This document shows, piece by piece, positions 1-6,064 of a stretch of DNA of 12,401 nucleotides. Under the pieces are notes generated by a model, which saw only the letters and a list, made by a program, of their open reading frames with translations, did not search any database and was not told where the DNA came from. Every line of letters starts with the position of its first letter. Within the stretch, counting starts at the first letter, position 1. The position numbers were made by a program, and so were the translations under genes. This DNA comes from CANKHA01 sp040877285 (GTDB lineage Bacteria; Pseudomonadota; Alphaproteobacteria; Rhizobiales; Xanthobacteraceae): assembly GCA_040877285.1 (NCBI GenBank), contig JBBDNZ010000187.1:1-12401 (forward strand), written 5' to 3'.

Positions 1-1272
1 TTCGGCGCCGACCATGTGCGCGCCGAGGAGCTGGCCGGTCTTCTTGTCGAAGATCACTTTCACCAGACCCTGATCCTCGCCCAGCGCGATGGCCTTGCCG
101 TTGCCGGCAAAGGGGAAGCGGCCGACGCGGATGTCGAGCTTCTTGTCCTTCGCCGCCTGCTCGGTCAGCCCGACCGAGGCGATCTGCGGCGAGCAATAGG
201 TGCAGCCGGGGATCATCTGCTTGTTCATGGGATGGACTTTCAGCCCCTTGATCGCCTCGACGCAAACGACGCCCTCATGCTCGGCCTTGTGCGCCAGCAT
301 GGGCGGGCCGGACACGTCGCCGATGGCATAGATGCCCGGCACATTGGTGCGGTTGAATGGATCGACCACGACGATGCCGCGGTCGGTCTTCACGCCGATT
401 TTTTCAAGCCCAAGATTTTCGATGTTGCCGGCGACACCGACGGCGGAGATGACGCGCTCCACGGTGAGCGACTGGGTGCCGCCCTTGCCGTCGTCGATGG
501 TGGCGGTGACGCTGTCGGCCTTTTTGTCGAGCTTGGTGACTTTCGCGCCGGTCAAAATCTTGATGCCCTGCTTCTCGAAAGCCTTGCGCGCGAAGGCGGC
601 GATCTCGGCGTCCTCCACCGGCAGGATCTGCGGCAGCACCTCCACGATGGTCACCTCGGCGCCGAGCGTGCGGTAGAAGCTCGCGAACTCCACGCCGATG
701 GCGCCGGAGCCGACCACCAGCAGCGACTTCGGCATCTTGTCGGGCACCATCGCTTCGAAATAGGTCCAGACCAGTTTCTTGTCGGGCTCGAGCCCCGGCA
801 GCACGCGCGGGCGCGCGCCGGTAGCCACGATAATATGCTTGGCCTGATAAGCGCCGGGGCCGAGCGCCCCCTTGGGCGCTTCGGTCTTCGACGCCTTCAC
901 GGTGACCTTGCCGGGCGCGTCGATCGCCGCCTCGCCCCAAATCACCGAGACCTTGTTCTTCTTCATCAAAAAGCCGACGCCGTCGTTGAGGCGCTTCGCC
1001 ACCGCGCGCGAGCGCTGCACCACGGCCTTGGTGTCGTAGCCGACTTTCTCGGCGGAGAGGCCATAGTCCTTGGCGTGCTGCATGTAATGGAAGATTTCCG
1101 CCGAGCGCAGCAGCGCCTTGGTCGGGATGCAGCCCCAGTTCAGACAGATGCCGCCGAGATAGTCGCGCTCAACAATCGCGGTCTTGAAGCCGAGCTGCGC
1201 CGCGCGGATGGCGGCGATATAGCCGCCGGGACCGGAGCCGATGATGAGAATGTCGAAGACCGTGTCAGCCAC
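1..1272 (-). CDS. lpdA: Dihydrolipoyl dehydrogenase (E3 of pyruvate dehydrogenase), 3' end cut by window
   Basis: FAD flavoenzyme that reoxidises the dihydrolipoyl groups of E2 and passes electrons to NAD+. The 424 codons present include an N-terminal FAD-binding GSGPGG (residues 12-17), the redox disulfide CLNWGC (C43 and C48) followed by IPTK, and a second nucleotide-binding GSGAIG near residue 188. The reading ends at ...GAHMVGAE in the C-terminal dimerisation domain. Family members run to about 465-470 residues, so roughly 45 residues, including the catalytic His-Pro motif, lie outside the window. The start is GTG at 1272: an AAGGGAG ribosome site sits six bases upstream and the protein then begins MADTVFDILIIGSG, normal for the family. 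It overlaps the preceding small gene by 8 nt, so translation is probably coupled. Family assignment is very secure; a second lpd paralogue for other dehydrogenases may exist elsewhere. Confidence 0.97.
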   Translation of the reverse strand, partial: MADTVFDILIIGSGPGGYIAAIRAAQLGFKTAIVERDYLGGICLNWGCIPTKALLRSAEIFHYMQHAKDYGLSAEKVGYDTKAVVQRSRAVAKRLNDGVGFLMKKNKVSVIWGEAAIDAPGKVTVKASKTEAPKGALGPGAYQAKHIIVATGARPRVLPGLEPDKKLVWTYFEAMVPDKMPKSLLVVGSGAIGVEFASFYRTLGAEVTIVEVLPQILPVEDAEIAAFARKAFEKQGIKILTGAKVTKLDKKADSVTATIDDGKGGTQSLTVERVISAVGVAGNIENLGLEKIGVKTDRGIVVVDPFNRTNVPGIYAIGDVSGPPMLAHKAEHEGVVCVEAIKGLKVHPMNKQMIPGCTYCSPQIASVGLTEQAAKDKKLDIRVGRFPFAGNGKAIALGEDQGLVKVIFDKKTGQLLGAHMVGAE

Positions 1273-1501
1273 TCGCGGCTCCCTTGGCGCGGCGCTTACG
1301 AATGTAAGCCTTGATTCCCCATTCCAACACCGCCAGCGCGATCAAGACGGCCATGCCGATGAAAAAGAACGGCTGGGCGATATTGCGCGACAGTTGTTCG
1401 CCCGAGAAAAACGCGAGGTAAACGAAATCCCGGCCGAACGGACTGATGAAGGCTATCGTCGCGATGACGATCGTGATCCAAGGTAACTGACGCATGGTCA
1501 C
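1265..1501 (-). CDS. Small two-helix membrane protein between pdhC and lpdA, function unknown
   Basis: A 78-residue protein that I do not recognise. It has two hydrophobic stretches, about residues 7-24 (WITIVIATIAFISPF) and 44-63 (PFFFIGMAVLIALAVLEWG), joined by a polar loop, and a strongly basic tail (KAYIRKRRAKG). By the positive-inside rule this suggests an inner-membrane hairpin with a cytoplasmic C-terminus. The GTG start at 1501 overlaps the pdhC stop in a GTGA junction; an ATG two codons later (1495) is an equally good start, giving 76 residues. It overlaps the lpdA start by 8 nt at its other end. Being wedged by overlaps between two PDH genes argues that it is a real, co-translated gene. 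A role with the PDH complex at the membrane is only a guess. Confidence 0.7.
   Translation of the reverse strand: MTMRQLPWITIVIATIAFISPFGRDFVYLAFFSGEQLSRNIAQPFFFIGMAVLIALAVLEWGIKAYIRKRRAKGAASG
1279..1285 (-). promoter_or_regulatory. Ribosome binding site of lpdA
   Basis: AAGGGAG on the minus strand, six bases before the GTG at 1272. It decides in favour of this GTG start, even though that start lies inside the last codons of the upstream small gene. Confidence 0.6.
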
Positions 1502-2919
1502 ACCGCCATCATCACCGGATTCTCGATCAGCGTCTTGAACGCGCCGAGAAGCTGCGCGCCGAGCACGCCATCCACCGCGCGGTGATCGGAGGAGAGCGTC
1601 GCGGTCATCACATGCGCCGCCTCGATTTTACCCTTGCGCGCGACCGCCCGCTCATCGCCTGCGCCGACCGCCAGAATGGTGGCGTGCGGCGGGTTGATGA
1701 CGGCGGCAAATTCGCGGATGCCGTACATGCCGAGATTGGACACCGCCGTGCTGCCGCCCTGATATTCCTCGGGCCGAAGTTTTTTCACGCGCGCGCGGGC
1801 GGCGAGATCCTTCATCTCATTGGAGATCGCCGCCAGCGTTTTCGTCTCCGCCTGGCGCACGATGGGCGTGATCAGGCCGCCGGGAATGGAGACGGCGACG
1901 CCGATGTCGGAATGCCTGTGCTTGAGCATGCCGCCTTCGGTCCAGGTGACATTGGCGTCGGGCACTTGTTGCAAGGCGAGCGCGAGCGCCTTGATGACGA
2001 AATCATTGATCGACAGTTTCCACGCCGGCTTGCCATCCTTGTCCTTGGGCGCCGAGGCGTTGATCTCCTCGCGCGCGGCCAAAAGGTTATCGATCAGGCA
2101 ATCGATGGTGATATAGAAATGCGGAATCGTCTGCTTGGCCTCGACCAGACGGCGAGCGATGATCTTGCGGATATTGTCGTGCGGCACGATGTCGTAGCTG
2201 CCGGGCTCGAACAGCGCGCGGATTTTTTCGTCGGACGGCGCTTGCGCCAGCCCTGCAATGGGCGCTCGCAGCGCGCCGCCCGATTTCGCCGCCTCCACGT
2301 CGCGCGCGATCACGCGCCCGTGCGGGCCGGAGCCCTGCACGCGGGCGATGTCGATATTGGACTCTCTGGCTATGCGCTTGGCCAGCGGAGAAGCGAAGAG
2401 ACGGTTTTCATGCGGGGCCCGAACCCCCTCACCCGCCGCCTTCGGCGGCGAGCTCTCCCCACTGGGGAGAGGTGAAGGGGTCGGTGCGCGCGGCGCGGCA
2501 ATACCTGCTCCCGCTCCCCGCCCGAACTCGGGTTTACCCGAGTTCGGCACTGTTGAGCGGCCGTAGTCGGATATATCCGACTTCGGCTGGGGAGAGGGCT
2601 GGGGTGAGGGGGTTCCGGCGGCTGCTTTTGTCTCTGCTTGTTTGCCTGCGCCGGCCGCCGCCGCTTTCACGTCCTCGCCCTCGCCCGCCAGCACGGCGAT
2701 GACGGCGTTCACGGCTACGTCCTGGGTGCCTTCCGCCACCACGATCTTGGCCAGGATGCCCTCGTCCACCGCCTCCACTTCCATGGTCGCCTTGTCGGTC
2801 TCGATTTCCGCCAGCACGTCGCCGGAGGCGACCTTGTCGCCTTCCTTCTTCAGCCATTTGGCGAGGTTGCCCTTTTCCATGGTGGGCGACAGCGCCGGCA
2901 TGAGAATATTGATCGGCAT
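1498..2919 (-). CDS. pdhC: Dihydrolipoyllysine acetyltransferase (E2 of pyruvate dehydrogenase)
   Basis: Core enzyme of the PDH complex: it accepts the acetyl group from E1 on a swinging lipoyl arm and transfers it to CoA. The 473 residues comprise a lipoyl domain (1 to about 83, lipoylated Lys43 in ETDKATME), a long Pro/Ala/Gly/Ser linker (about 88-170), a peripheral-subunit-binding domain (about 173-209, FASPLAKRIA...GSGPHGRV) and the acyltransferase domain (about 243-473) with the active-site motif HRAVDG (His446, Asp450). The oddity is the linker. Residues 103-133 and 147-166 are encoded by palindromic repeat DNA read through in frame. The ATG at 2919 lies 27 bases after the pdhB stop; the ribosome site is poor, so coupling to pdhB is likely. 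Its lipoyl domain closely matches that of PdhB (about 64 of the first 84 residues identical), pointing to domain duplication. Confidence 0.97.
   Translation of the reverse strand: MPINILMPALSPTMEKGNLAKWLKKEGDKVASGDVLAEIETDKATMEVEAVDEGILAKIVVAEGTQDVAVNAVIAVLAGEGEDVKAAAAGAGKQAETKAAAGTPSPQPSPQPKSDISDYGRSTVPNSGKPEFGRGAGAGIAAPRAPTPSPLPSGESSPPKAAGEGVRAPHENRLFASPLAKRIARESNIDIARVQGSGPHGRVIARDVEAAKSGGALRAPIAGLAQAPSDEKIRALFEPGSYDIVPHDNIRKIIARRLVEAKQTIPHFYITIDCLIDNLLAAREEINASAPKDKDGKPAWKLSINDFVIKALALALQQVPDANVTWTEGGMLKHRHSDIGVAVSIPGGLITPIVRQAETKTLAAISNEMKDLAARARVKKLRPEEYQGGSTAVSNLGMYGIREFAAVINPPHATILAVGAGDERAVARKGKIEAAHVMTATLSSDHRAVDGVLGAQLLGAFKTLIENPVMMAV
2424..2480. repeat. Palindromic repeat element A inside pdhC linker
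   Basis: A 57-base element (19 codons) that can fold as a cloverleaf. Outer arms are CCCCCTCACC (2424-2433) and GGTGAAGGGG (2471-2480), with one mismatch. Inside are two perfect hairpins: CGCCGCC/GGCGGCG with a TTC loop (2434-2450) and CTCTCCCC/GGGGAGAG with an ACT loop (2453-2471). The CCCCTCACC and CTCTCCCC cores look like a high-copy REP-like family I recall from many rhizobial genomes. It is translated as about residues 147-166 of PdhC (TPSPLPSGE...). Copy number elsewhere in this genome cannot be seen from the window. Confidence 0.8.
2522..2612. repeat. Palindromic repeat element B inside pdhC linker, with two hairpin units
   Basis: This contains two 26-base palindromic units, 2522-2547 and 2561-2586, with a 39-base period. 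They are followed by GGGGAGAGGGCTGGGGTGAG (from 2589), the reverse complement of the CCCTCACCCC...CTCTCCCC core. Unit 1 is an 11-bp perfect stem, CCGAACTCGGG/CCCGAGTTCGG, with a TTTA loop. Unit 2 is built around the perfect 18-base palindrome AGTCGGATATATCCGACT. The units share 20 of 26 bases. The right end GGTGAGGGGG (2603-2612) is an exact inverted copy of the left end of element A (2424-2433), so the two may form one 189-base (63-codon) composite. It is translated as about residues 103-133 of PdhC. Confidence 0.8.
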
Positions 2920-2946
2920 CGTTGACTCGTCAGACCGTCGTAACCA

Positions 2947-4329
2947 TTAGCGGTAGCATACCGCTTTCGCCGCCTCGATCACCTCGGCGACGGAAGGCAG
3001 CGCCAGCTTTTCCAGATTGGCGGCATAGGGCAGCGGCACGTCTTTTTGCGAAACACGCAGCACCGGCGCGTCGAGATAATCGAAGGCGTGTTGCATGATG
3101 CGCGCGGCAATCTCGGCGCCGACGCCGGACTGCGCCCAGCCCTCCTCCACCACGACCGCGCGGCCGGTTTTTTTCACGGACTCGACGACGGTTTCGGTGT
3201 CCATCGGACGCAGCGTGCGCAGGTCCAGCACTTCGGCGGAAATGTTTTCCCGCTCCAGTTCCTCCGCCGCTTTCAGCGCGTAAGTCATGCCCATGGACCA
3301 AGCCACGAGCGTTACGTCATTACCCGCGCGTACGACCTTGGCTTTGCCGATGGGCAGCACATAGTCGTCGAGCTTCGGCACCGGGAAGGAATGGCCGTAG
3401 AGAATTTCGTTTTCGAGAAAGATAATGGGATTGGGATTGCGGATGGCGGCTTTGAGCAGGCCCTTATGATCGGCGGCGGTATAGGGCGCAATCACCGTGA
3501 GCCCGGGAATGTGCGAATACCAGGCGGAAAAATCCTGGCTATGCTGGGCGGCGACGCGGGCGGCCGGCCCATTGGGGCCGCGGAAAACAATCGAGCAGCC
3601 CATCTGGCCGCCGGACATATAGAGCGTCTTCGCCGCCGAATTGATGAGCTGGTCCATGGCCTGCATGGCGAAATTCCAGGTCATGAATTCCACGATCGGC
3701 TTTAGGCCCGCAAGCCCCGCGCCGATGCCGAGTCCGGCAAAGCCGTGTTCGGTGATGGGCGTGTCGATCACGCGCTTGGCGCCGAATTCCTGCAGCAGGC
3801 CCTGGGTGACTTTGTAAGCGCCCTGATATTCGGCTACCTCCTCGCCCATGACGAAGACGTCCGGGTCGCGGCGCATTTCTTCCGCCATGGCGTCGCGCAG
3901 GGCTTCGCGCACGGTCATGGTGACCATTTCGGTGCCAGGGGGAACGTCGGGCTCAGGCAGTACTTGTGGCTGTGGCGGCGCGGCGACGGCCGGCTTCGGT
4001 TCGGCCGGCGTGATTGCCTTTGCAGCGGGCGCGGCCTTTTGTGATTTGGCCGGCTGGAGCGATTTGACCGCCGTGGCGGCGTCCTCGCCTTCCGCAAAAA
4101 TGGTCGCGATCGGCGTATTGACCGCTACATCCTGGGTGCCTTCCGGCACCAGGATTTGCCCCAGCGTTCCTTCATCGGTGGCTTCCACTTCCATCGTCGC
4201 CTTGTCGGTTTCGATCTCGGCGATGACGTCGCCGCTTCTGACCGGCTCGCCTTCTTTCTTCAGCCATTTGGAAAGATTGCCCTTCTCCATGGTGGGCGAG
4301 AGTGCGGGCATCAGGACTTGGATCGGCAT
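2947..4329 (-). CDS. pdhB: Pyruvate dehydrogenase E1 beta subunit with N-terminal lipoyl domain
   Basis: With PdhA it forms the thiamine-diphosphate-dependent E1 that decarboxylates pyruvate and acetylates lipoyl groups. The 460 residues are a lipoyl domain (1 to about 82, Lys43 in ETDKATME), a Pro/Ala-rich linker (about 90-132) and the transketolase-like E1 beta domain (about 136-460). Visible landmarks are MGEEVAEYQGAYK (161-173), TEHGFAG (193-199), FRGPNG (249-254), AAQHSQ (260-265) and the C-terminal VPLPYAANLEKLALP. A lipoyl domain on E1 beta is a known alphaproteobacterial arrangement. The ATG at 4329 was chosen because the lipoyl domain starts there (MPIQVLMPALSP) and GGAAAG lies just upstream; the frame stays open about 50 codons further upstream, but that stretch overlaps pdhA and does not look like protein. 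The gap to pdhA is 49 bases. Confidence 0.97.
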   Translation of the reverse strand: MPIQVLMPALSPTMEKGNLSKWLKKEGEPVRSGDVIAEIETDKATMEVEATDEGTLGQILVPEGTQDVAVNTPIATIFAEGEDAATAVKSLQPAKSQKAAPAAKAITPAEPKPAVAAPPQPQVLPEPDVPPGTEMVTMTVREALRDAMAEEMRRDPDVFVMGEEVAEYQGAYKVTQGLLQEFGAKRVIDTPITEHGFAGLGIGAGLAGLKPIVEFMTWNFAMQAMDQLINSAAKTLYMSGGQMGCSIVFRGPNGPAARVAAQHSQDFSAWYSHIPGLTVIAPYTAADHKGLLKAAIRNPNPIIFLENEILYGHSFPVPKLDDYVLPIGKAKVVRAGNDVTLVAWSMGMTYALKAAEELERENISAEVLDLRTLRPMDTETVVESVKKTGRAVVVEEGWAQSGVGAEIAARIMQHAFDYLDAPVLRVSQKDVPLPYAANLEKLALPSVAEVIEAAKAVCYR

Positions 4330-4378
4330 GGGCTTTCCGAAATCGATGGACAGGCCGGCACTGCGCGGCGCGTTCGGG

Positions 4379-5425
4379 TTATCGCAGCACGTCGGTATAA
4401 AGCTCGGAAGGGTCTGGCTCGGGGTCGTTGGTGGCGAATTCGGCGGCTTCGTTGACCACGGCGCGCAGCTCCGCATCAATCTTCTTCAATTGTTCTTCGG
4501 TGGCCCATTTTCTTTCCAGCAGGCGGCCGCGCACCTGCTCGATCGGATCGTGCTCCATGCGCACCTTATCGACCTCTTCACGCGTGCGATATTTGGCCGG
4601 GTCCGACATGGAATGACCGCGATAGCGGTAAGTGAGCATTTCCAGGATATAGGGACCGTTGCCTTCGCGGCACCATTTGACCGCCTTCTCGCCGGCGGCC
4701 TTCACCGCGCGCACGTCCATCCCGTCCACCTGCTCACCTTCGATGTCGAAGGACAGGCCGCGCTTGGACAGGTCGATGGTCGCGGAAGAACGGTTGATGA
4801 CGGTGCCCATCGCATAACGGTTGTTCTCGATGATGTAGATCACGGGCAGCTTCCACAGCTGGGCCATGTTGAAGCTTTCATAGACTTGGCCCTGATTGGC
4901 GGCGCCGTCGCCGAAATAGGTAAGGCAGATGTTGTCGTTGCCGCGGTAGGTATTGGCGAAAGCCAGTCCGGTTCCGATCGGCACCTGAGCGCCGACAATG
5001 CCGTGGCCGCCGAAAAAGCCCTTCTCCACCGAGAACATGTGCATGGACCCGCCCTTGCCGCGGGAATAGCCGTGCGTGCGGCCGGTCAATTCGGCCATCA
5101 CGCCTCTCGGATCCATGCCGCAGGCCAGCATATGGCCGTGGTCGCGATAGCCGGTGATGACCTCGTCGCCGGTCTTCAGCGTCGTCTGCATGCCGACGAC
5201 GACCGCTTCCTGGCCGATATAGAGGTGGCAGAAGCCGCCGATTAGGCCCATGCCGTACATCTGGCCGGCCTTTTCTTCGAAGCGGCGGATCAGGAGCATG
5301 TCGCGGAGCGCGGCGAGTTCCTGCTCCTTGGTCATTTCAGCCACGCCGCCCGTTTTGCCGTCGCGGCCGTCCGCTCCGGCGCGGCTGGTGGCGGGTGCTG
5401 CGGCTTTGCTGATCGAGGCGGGCAT
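4379..5425 (-). CDS. pdhA: Pyruvate dehydrogenase E1 alpha subunit
   Basis: Thiamine-diphosphate-binding half of E1, first gene of the PDH operon. The length of 348 residues is usual for this family. After an Ala-rich, probably flexible N-terminus (1-30) comes the conserved MLLIRRFEEKAGQMYGMG (43-60). The ThDP/Mg motif starts at GDGAANQGQ (172-180) and ends at ENN (200-202). The loop YRYRGHSMSDPAKYR (266-280) matches the phosphorylation-loop region of E1 alpha. The ATG at 5425 is supported by AGGAG four bases upstream. The 164-base spacer to ftsB holds a terminator-like hairpin, so pdhA may have its own promoter. The best candidate I can see is a weak -10-like CTATGA about 20-25 bases before the ribosome site. 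Confidence 0.97.
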   Translation of the reverse strand: MPASISKAAAPATSRAGADGRDGKTGGVAEMTKEQELAALRDMLLIRRFEEKAGQMYGMGLIGGFCHLYIGQEAVVVGMQTTLKTGDEVITGYRDHGHMLACGMDPRGVMAELTGRTHGYSRGKGGSMHMFSVEKGFFGGHGIVGAQVPIGTGLAFANTYRGNDNICLTYFGDGAANQGQVYESFNMAQLWKLPVIYIIENNRYAMGTVINRSSATIDLSKRGLSFDIEGEQVDGMDVRAVKAAGEKAVKWCREGNGPYILEMLTYRYRGHSMSDPAKYRTREEVDKVRMEHDPIEQVRGRLLERKWATEEQLKKIDAELRAVVNEAAEFATNDPEPDPSELYTDVLR

Positions 5426-5429
5426 GGCG

Positions 5430-5434
5430 CTCCT
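5430..5434 (-). promoter_or_regulatory. Ribosome binding site of pdhA
   Basis: AGGAG on the minus strand with four bases before the ATG at 5425. It fixes the start of pdhA and is stronger than the sites of pdhC or ftsB. Confidence 0.65.
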
Positions 5435-5547
5435 GCGGCGGGAATTGCTGCGGCGTCATAGCCCAATTCACCTAAAGGCGAAAGCGCAGGCGGCGCGGGG
5501 TAATTTGAACTGTGAATGGCCCGCCCGGGTACGCAATTTTTGAGCGG

Positions 5548-5581
5548 AAAAGATCGGGCCGCCGCAATATTCGGTCGGCCC
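5548..5581 (-). terminator. Terminator-like hairpin between ftsB and pdhA
   Basis: Read on the minus strand, nine bases after the ftsB stop codon: GGGCCG, a bulged A, CCG, a 7-base loop (AATATTG), CGG, CGGCCC, then GATCTTTT. This gives a 9-bp GC-rich stem with one bulge and a short T run after four bases. It fits a modest factor-independent terminator or attenuator that would separate ftsB from pdhA transcription. The T run is short, so partial read-through is likely. Confidence 0.45.
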
Positions 5582-5589
5582 TAACGCCG

Positions 5590-5907
5590 CTATCGAGGCT
5601 TCAGCAGCAGGGTGACTTCGTTGGGGTGCAGGTAAAACAACTCCGCCCGCGCGCGCTCGTCCAACAGGTCGGCATCGATGCGGTCGGAACGCAACAGCGA
5701 CACCCGACGCTCCCAATAGGCGCGTTCTCCTTTGACCATATCCAATTCAGCGGAGAGCTTGGCGATCTGTTGCTCGAGCGCCTGTTGAGCGCGCAAACCG
5801 TGATTGCCGGAAAAGGCATTGACCGCGAAATAGCCGATGAACAGCACGGCCGCGGCATAAAGACCGAGGGCGGTGAGGCATGAACGCAGCTTTTTACGGG
5901 TGACCAT
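5590..5907 (-). CDS. ftsB: FtsB/DivIC-family septum formation initiator
   Basis: Small bitopic divisome protein. FtsB-family proteins form a coiled coil with FtsL, bind FtsQ and help activate septal peptidoglycan synthesis. The 105 residues show a short basic cytoplasmic start (MVTRKKLRS), one membrane helix (about 10-32, LTALGLYAAAVLFIGYFAVNAF), a periplasmic coiled coil (about 36-72, RAQQALEQQIAKLSAELDMVKGERAYWERRV) and a conserved-looking tail with LLDERARAELFYLHPNEVTLLL. Length and layout match the family. Synteny with pdhA is common in alphaproteobacteria. The ATG at 5907 has no strong ribosome site, but an in-frame TAA lies close upstream and no better start exists. A CtrA-type box lies 25 bases before the start, suggesting cell-cycle control. 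Confidence 0.9.
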   Translation of the reverse strand: MVTRKKLRSCLTALGLYAAAVLFIGYFAVNAFSGNHGLRAQQALEQQIAKLSAELDMVKGERAYWERRVSLLRSDRIDADLLDERARAELFYLHPNEVTLLLKPR

Positions 5908-5931
5908 GCGCGAACCATGACGCCGCGGCGC

Positions 5932-5946
5932 TTAAGGCTATTTTAA
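5932..5946. promoter_or_regulatory. CtrA-type box (TTAA-N7-TTAA) upstream of ftsB
   Basis: TTAAGGCTATTTTAAC on the plus strand: two TTAA half-sites separated by exactly seven bases, followed by C as in the CtrA consensus. It ends 25 bases before the ftsB ATG, in the only spacer that could hold that gene's promoter. AT-only tetramers at this spacing are rare by chance in such GC-rich DNA. Binding by CtrA is inferred from the motif and from the known control of division genes by CtrA in alphaproteobacteria. Confidence 0.5.
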
Positions 5947-6064
5947 CGCGCCCGCGCGGGGGCTGAATTTTTCACTGCACGCCGCGTGGCGAAAAAATGA
6001 CGCAGGCGCGATTTGTCTCATCGGGCCTTTCACGCCCGCTTGCGCGAACAGACCAAGGCGGCCG

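Noticed and set aside
16..1314. Long plus-strand open frame opposite lpdA (432 codons)
   Set aside because: It is the antisense of lpdA in GC-rich DNA, rich in Arg, Gly, Asp and His without any domain. The minus strand gives a complete, motif-rich E3 sequence.
2424..2612. Small CRISPR array
   Set aside because: Only two related units, each a self-contained palindrome, lying in an open coding frame; no regular repeat-spacer series and no cas gene.
2424..2612. Frameshift or pseudogene in pdhC
   Set aside because: The frame runs unbroken from the lipoyl domain through the repeats to the HRAVDG active site and a normal C-terminus.
3848..5245. Long plus-strand open frame opposite pdhB and pdhA (465 codons)
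   Set aside because: It spans two real minus-strand genes and their spacer and shows low-complexity Ser/Ala/Gly composition. It is a by-product of codon bias.
5955..6055. Terminator after der in the der-ftsB spacer
   Set aside because: Only a weak 5-bp CGGGC/GCCCG stem and short GC palindromes are visible, none followed by a T run on the minus strand.
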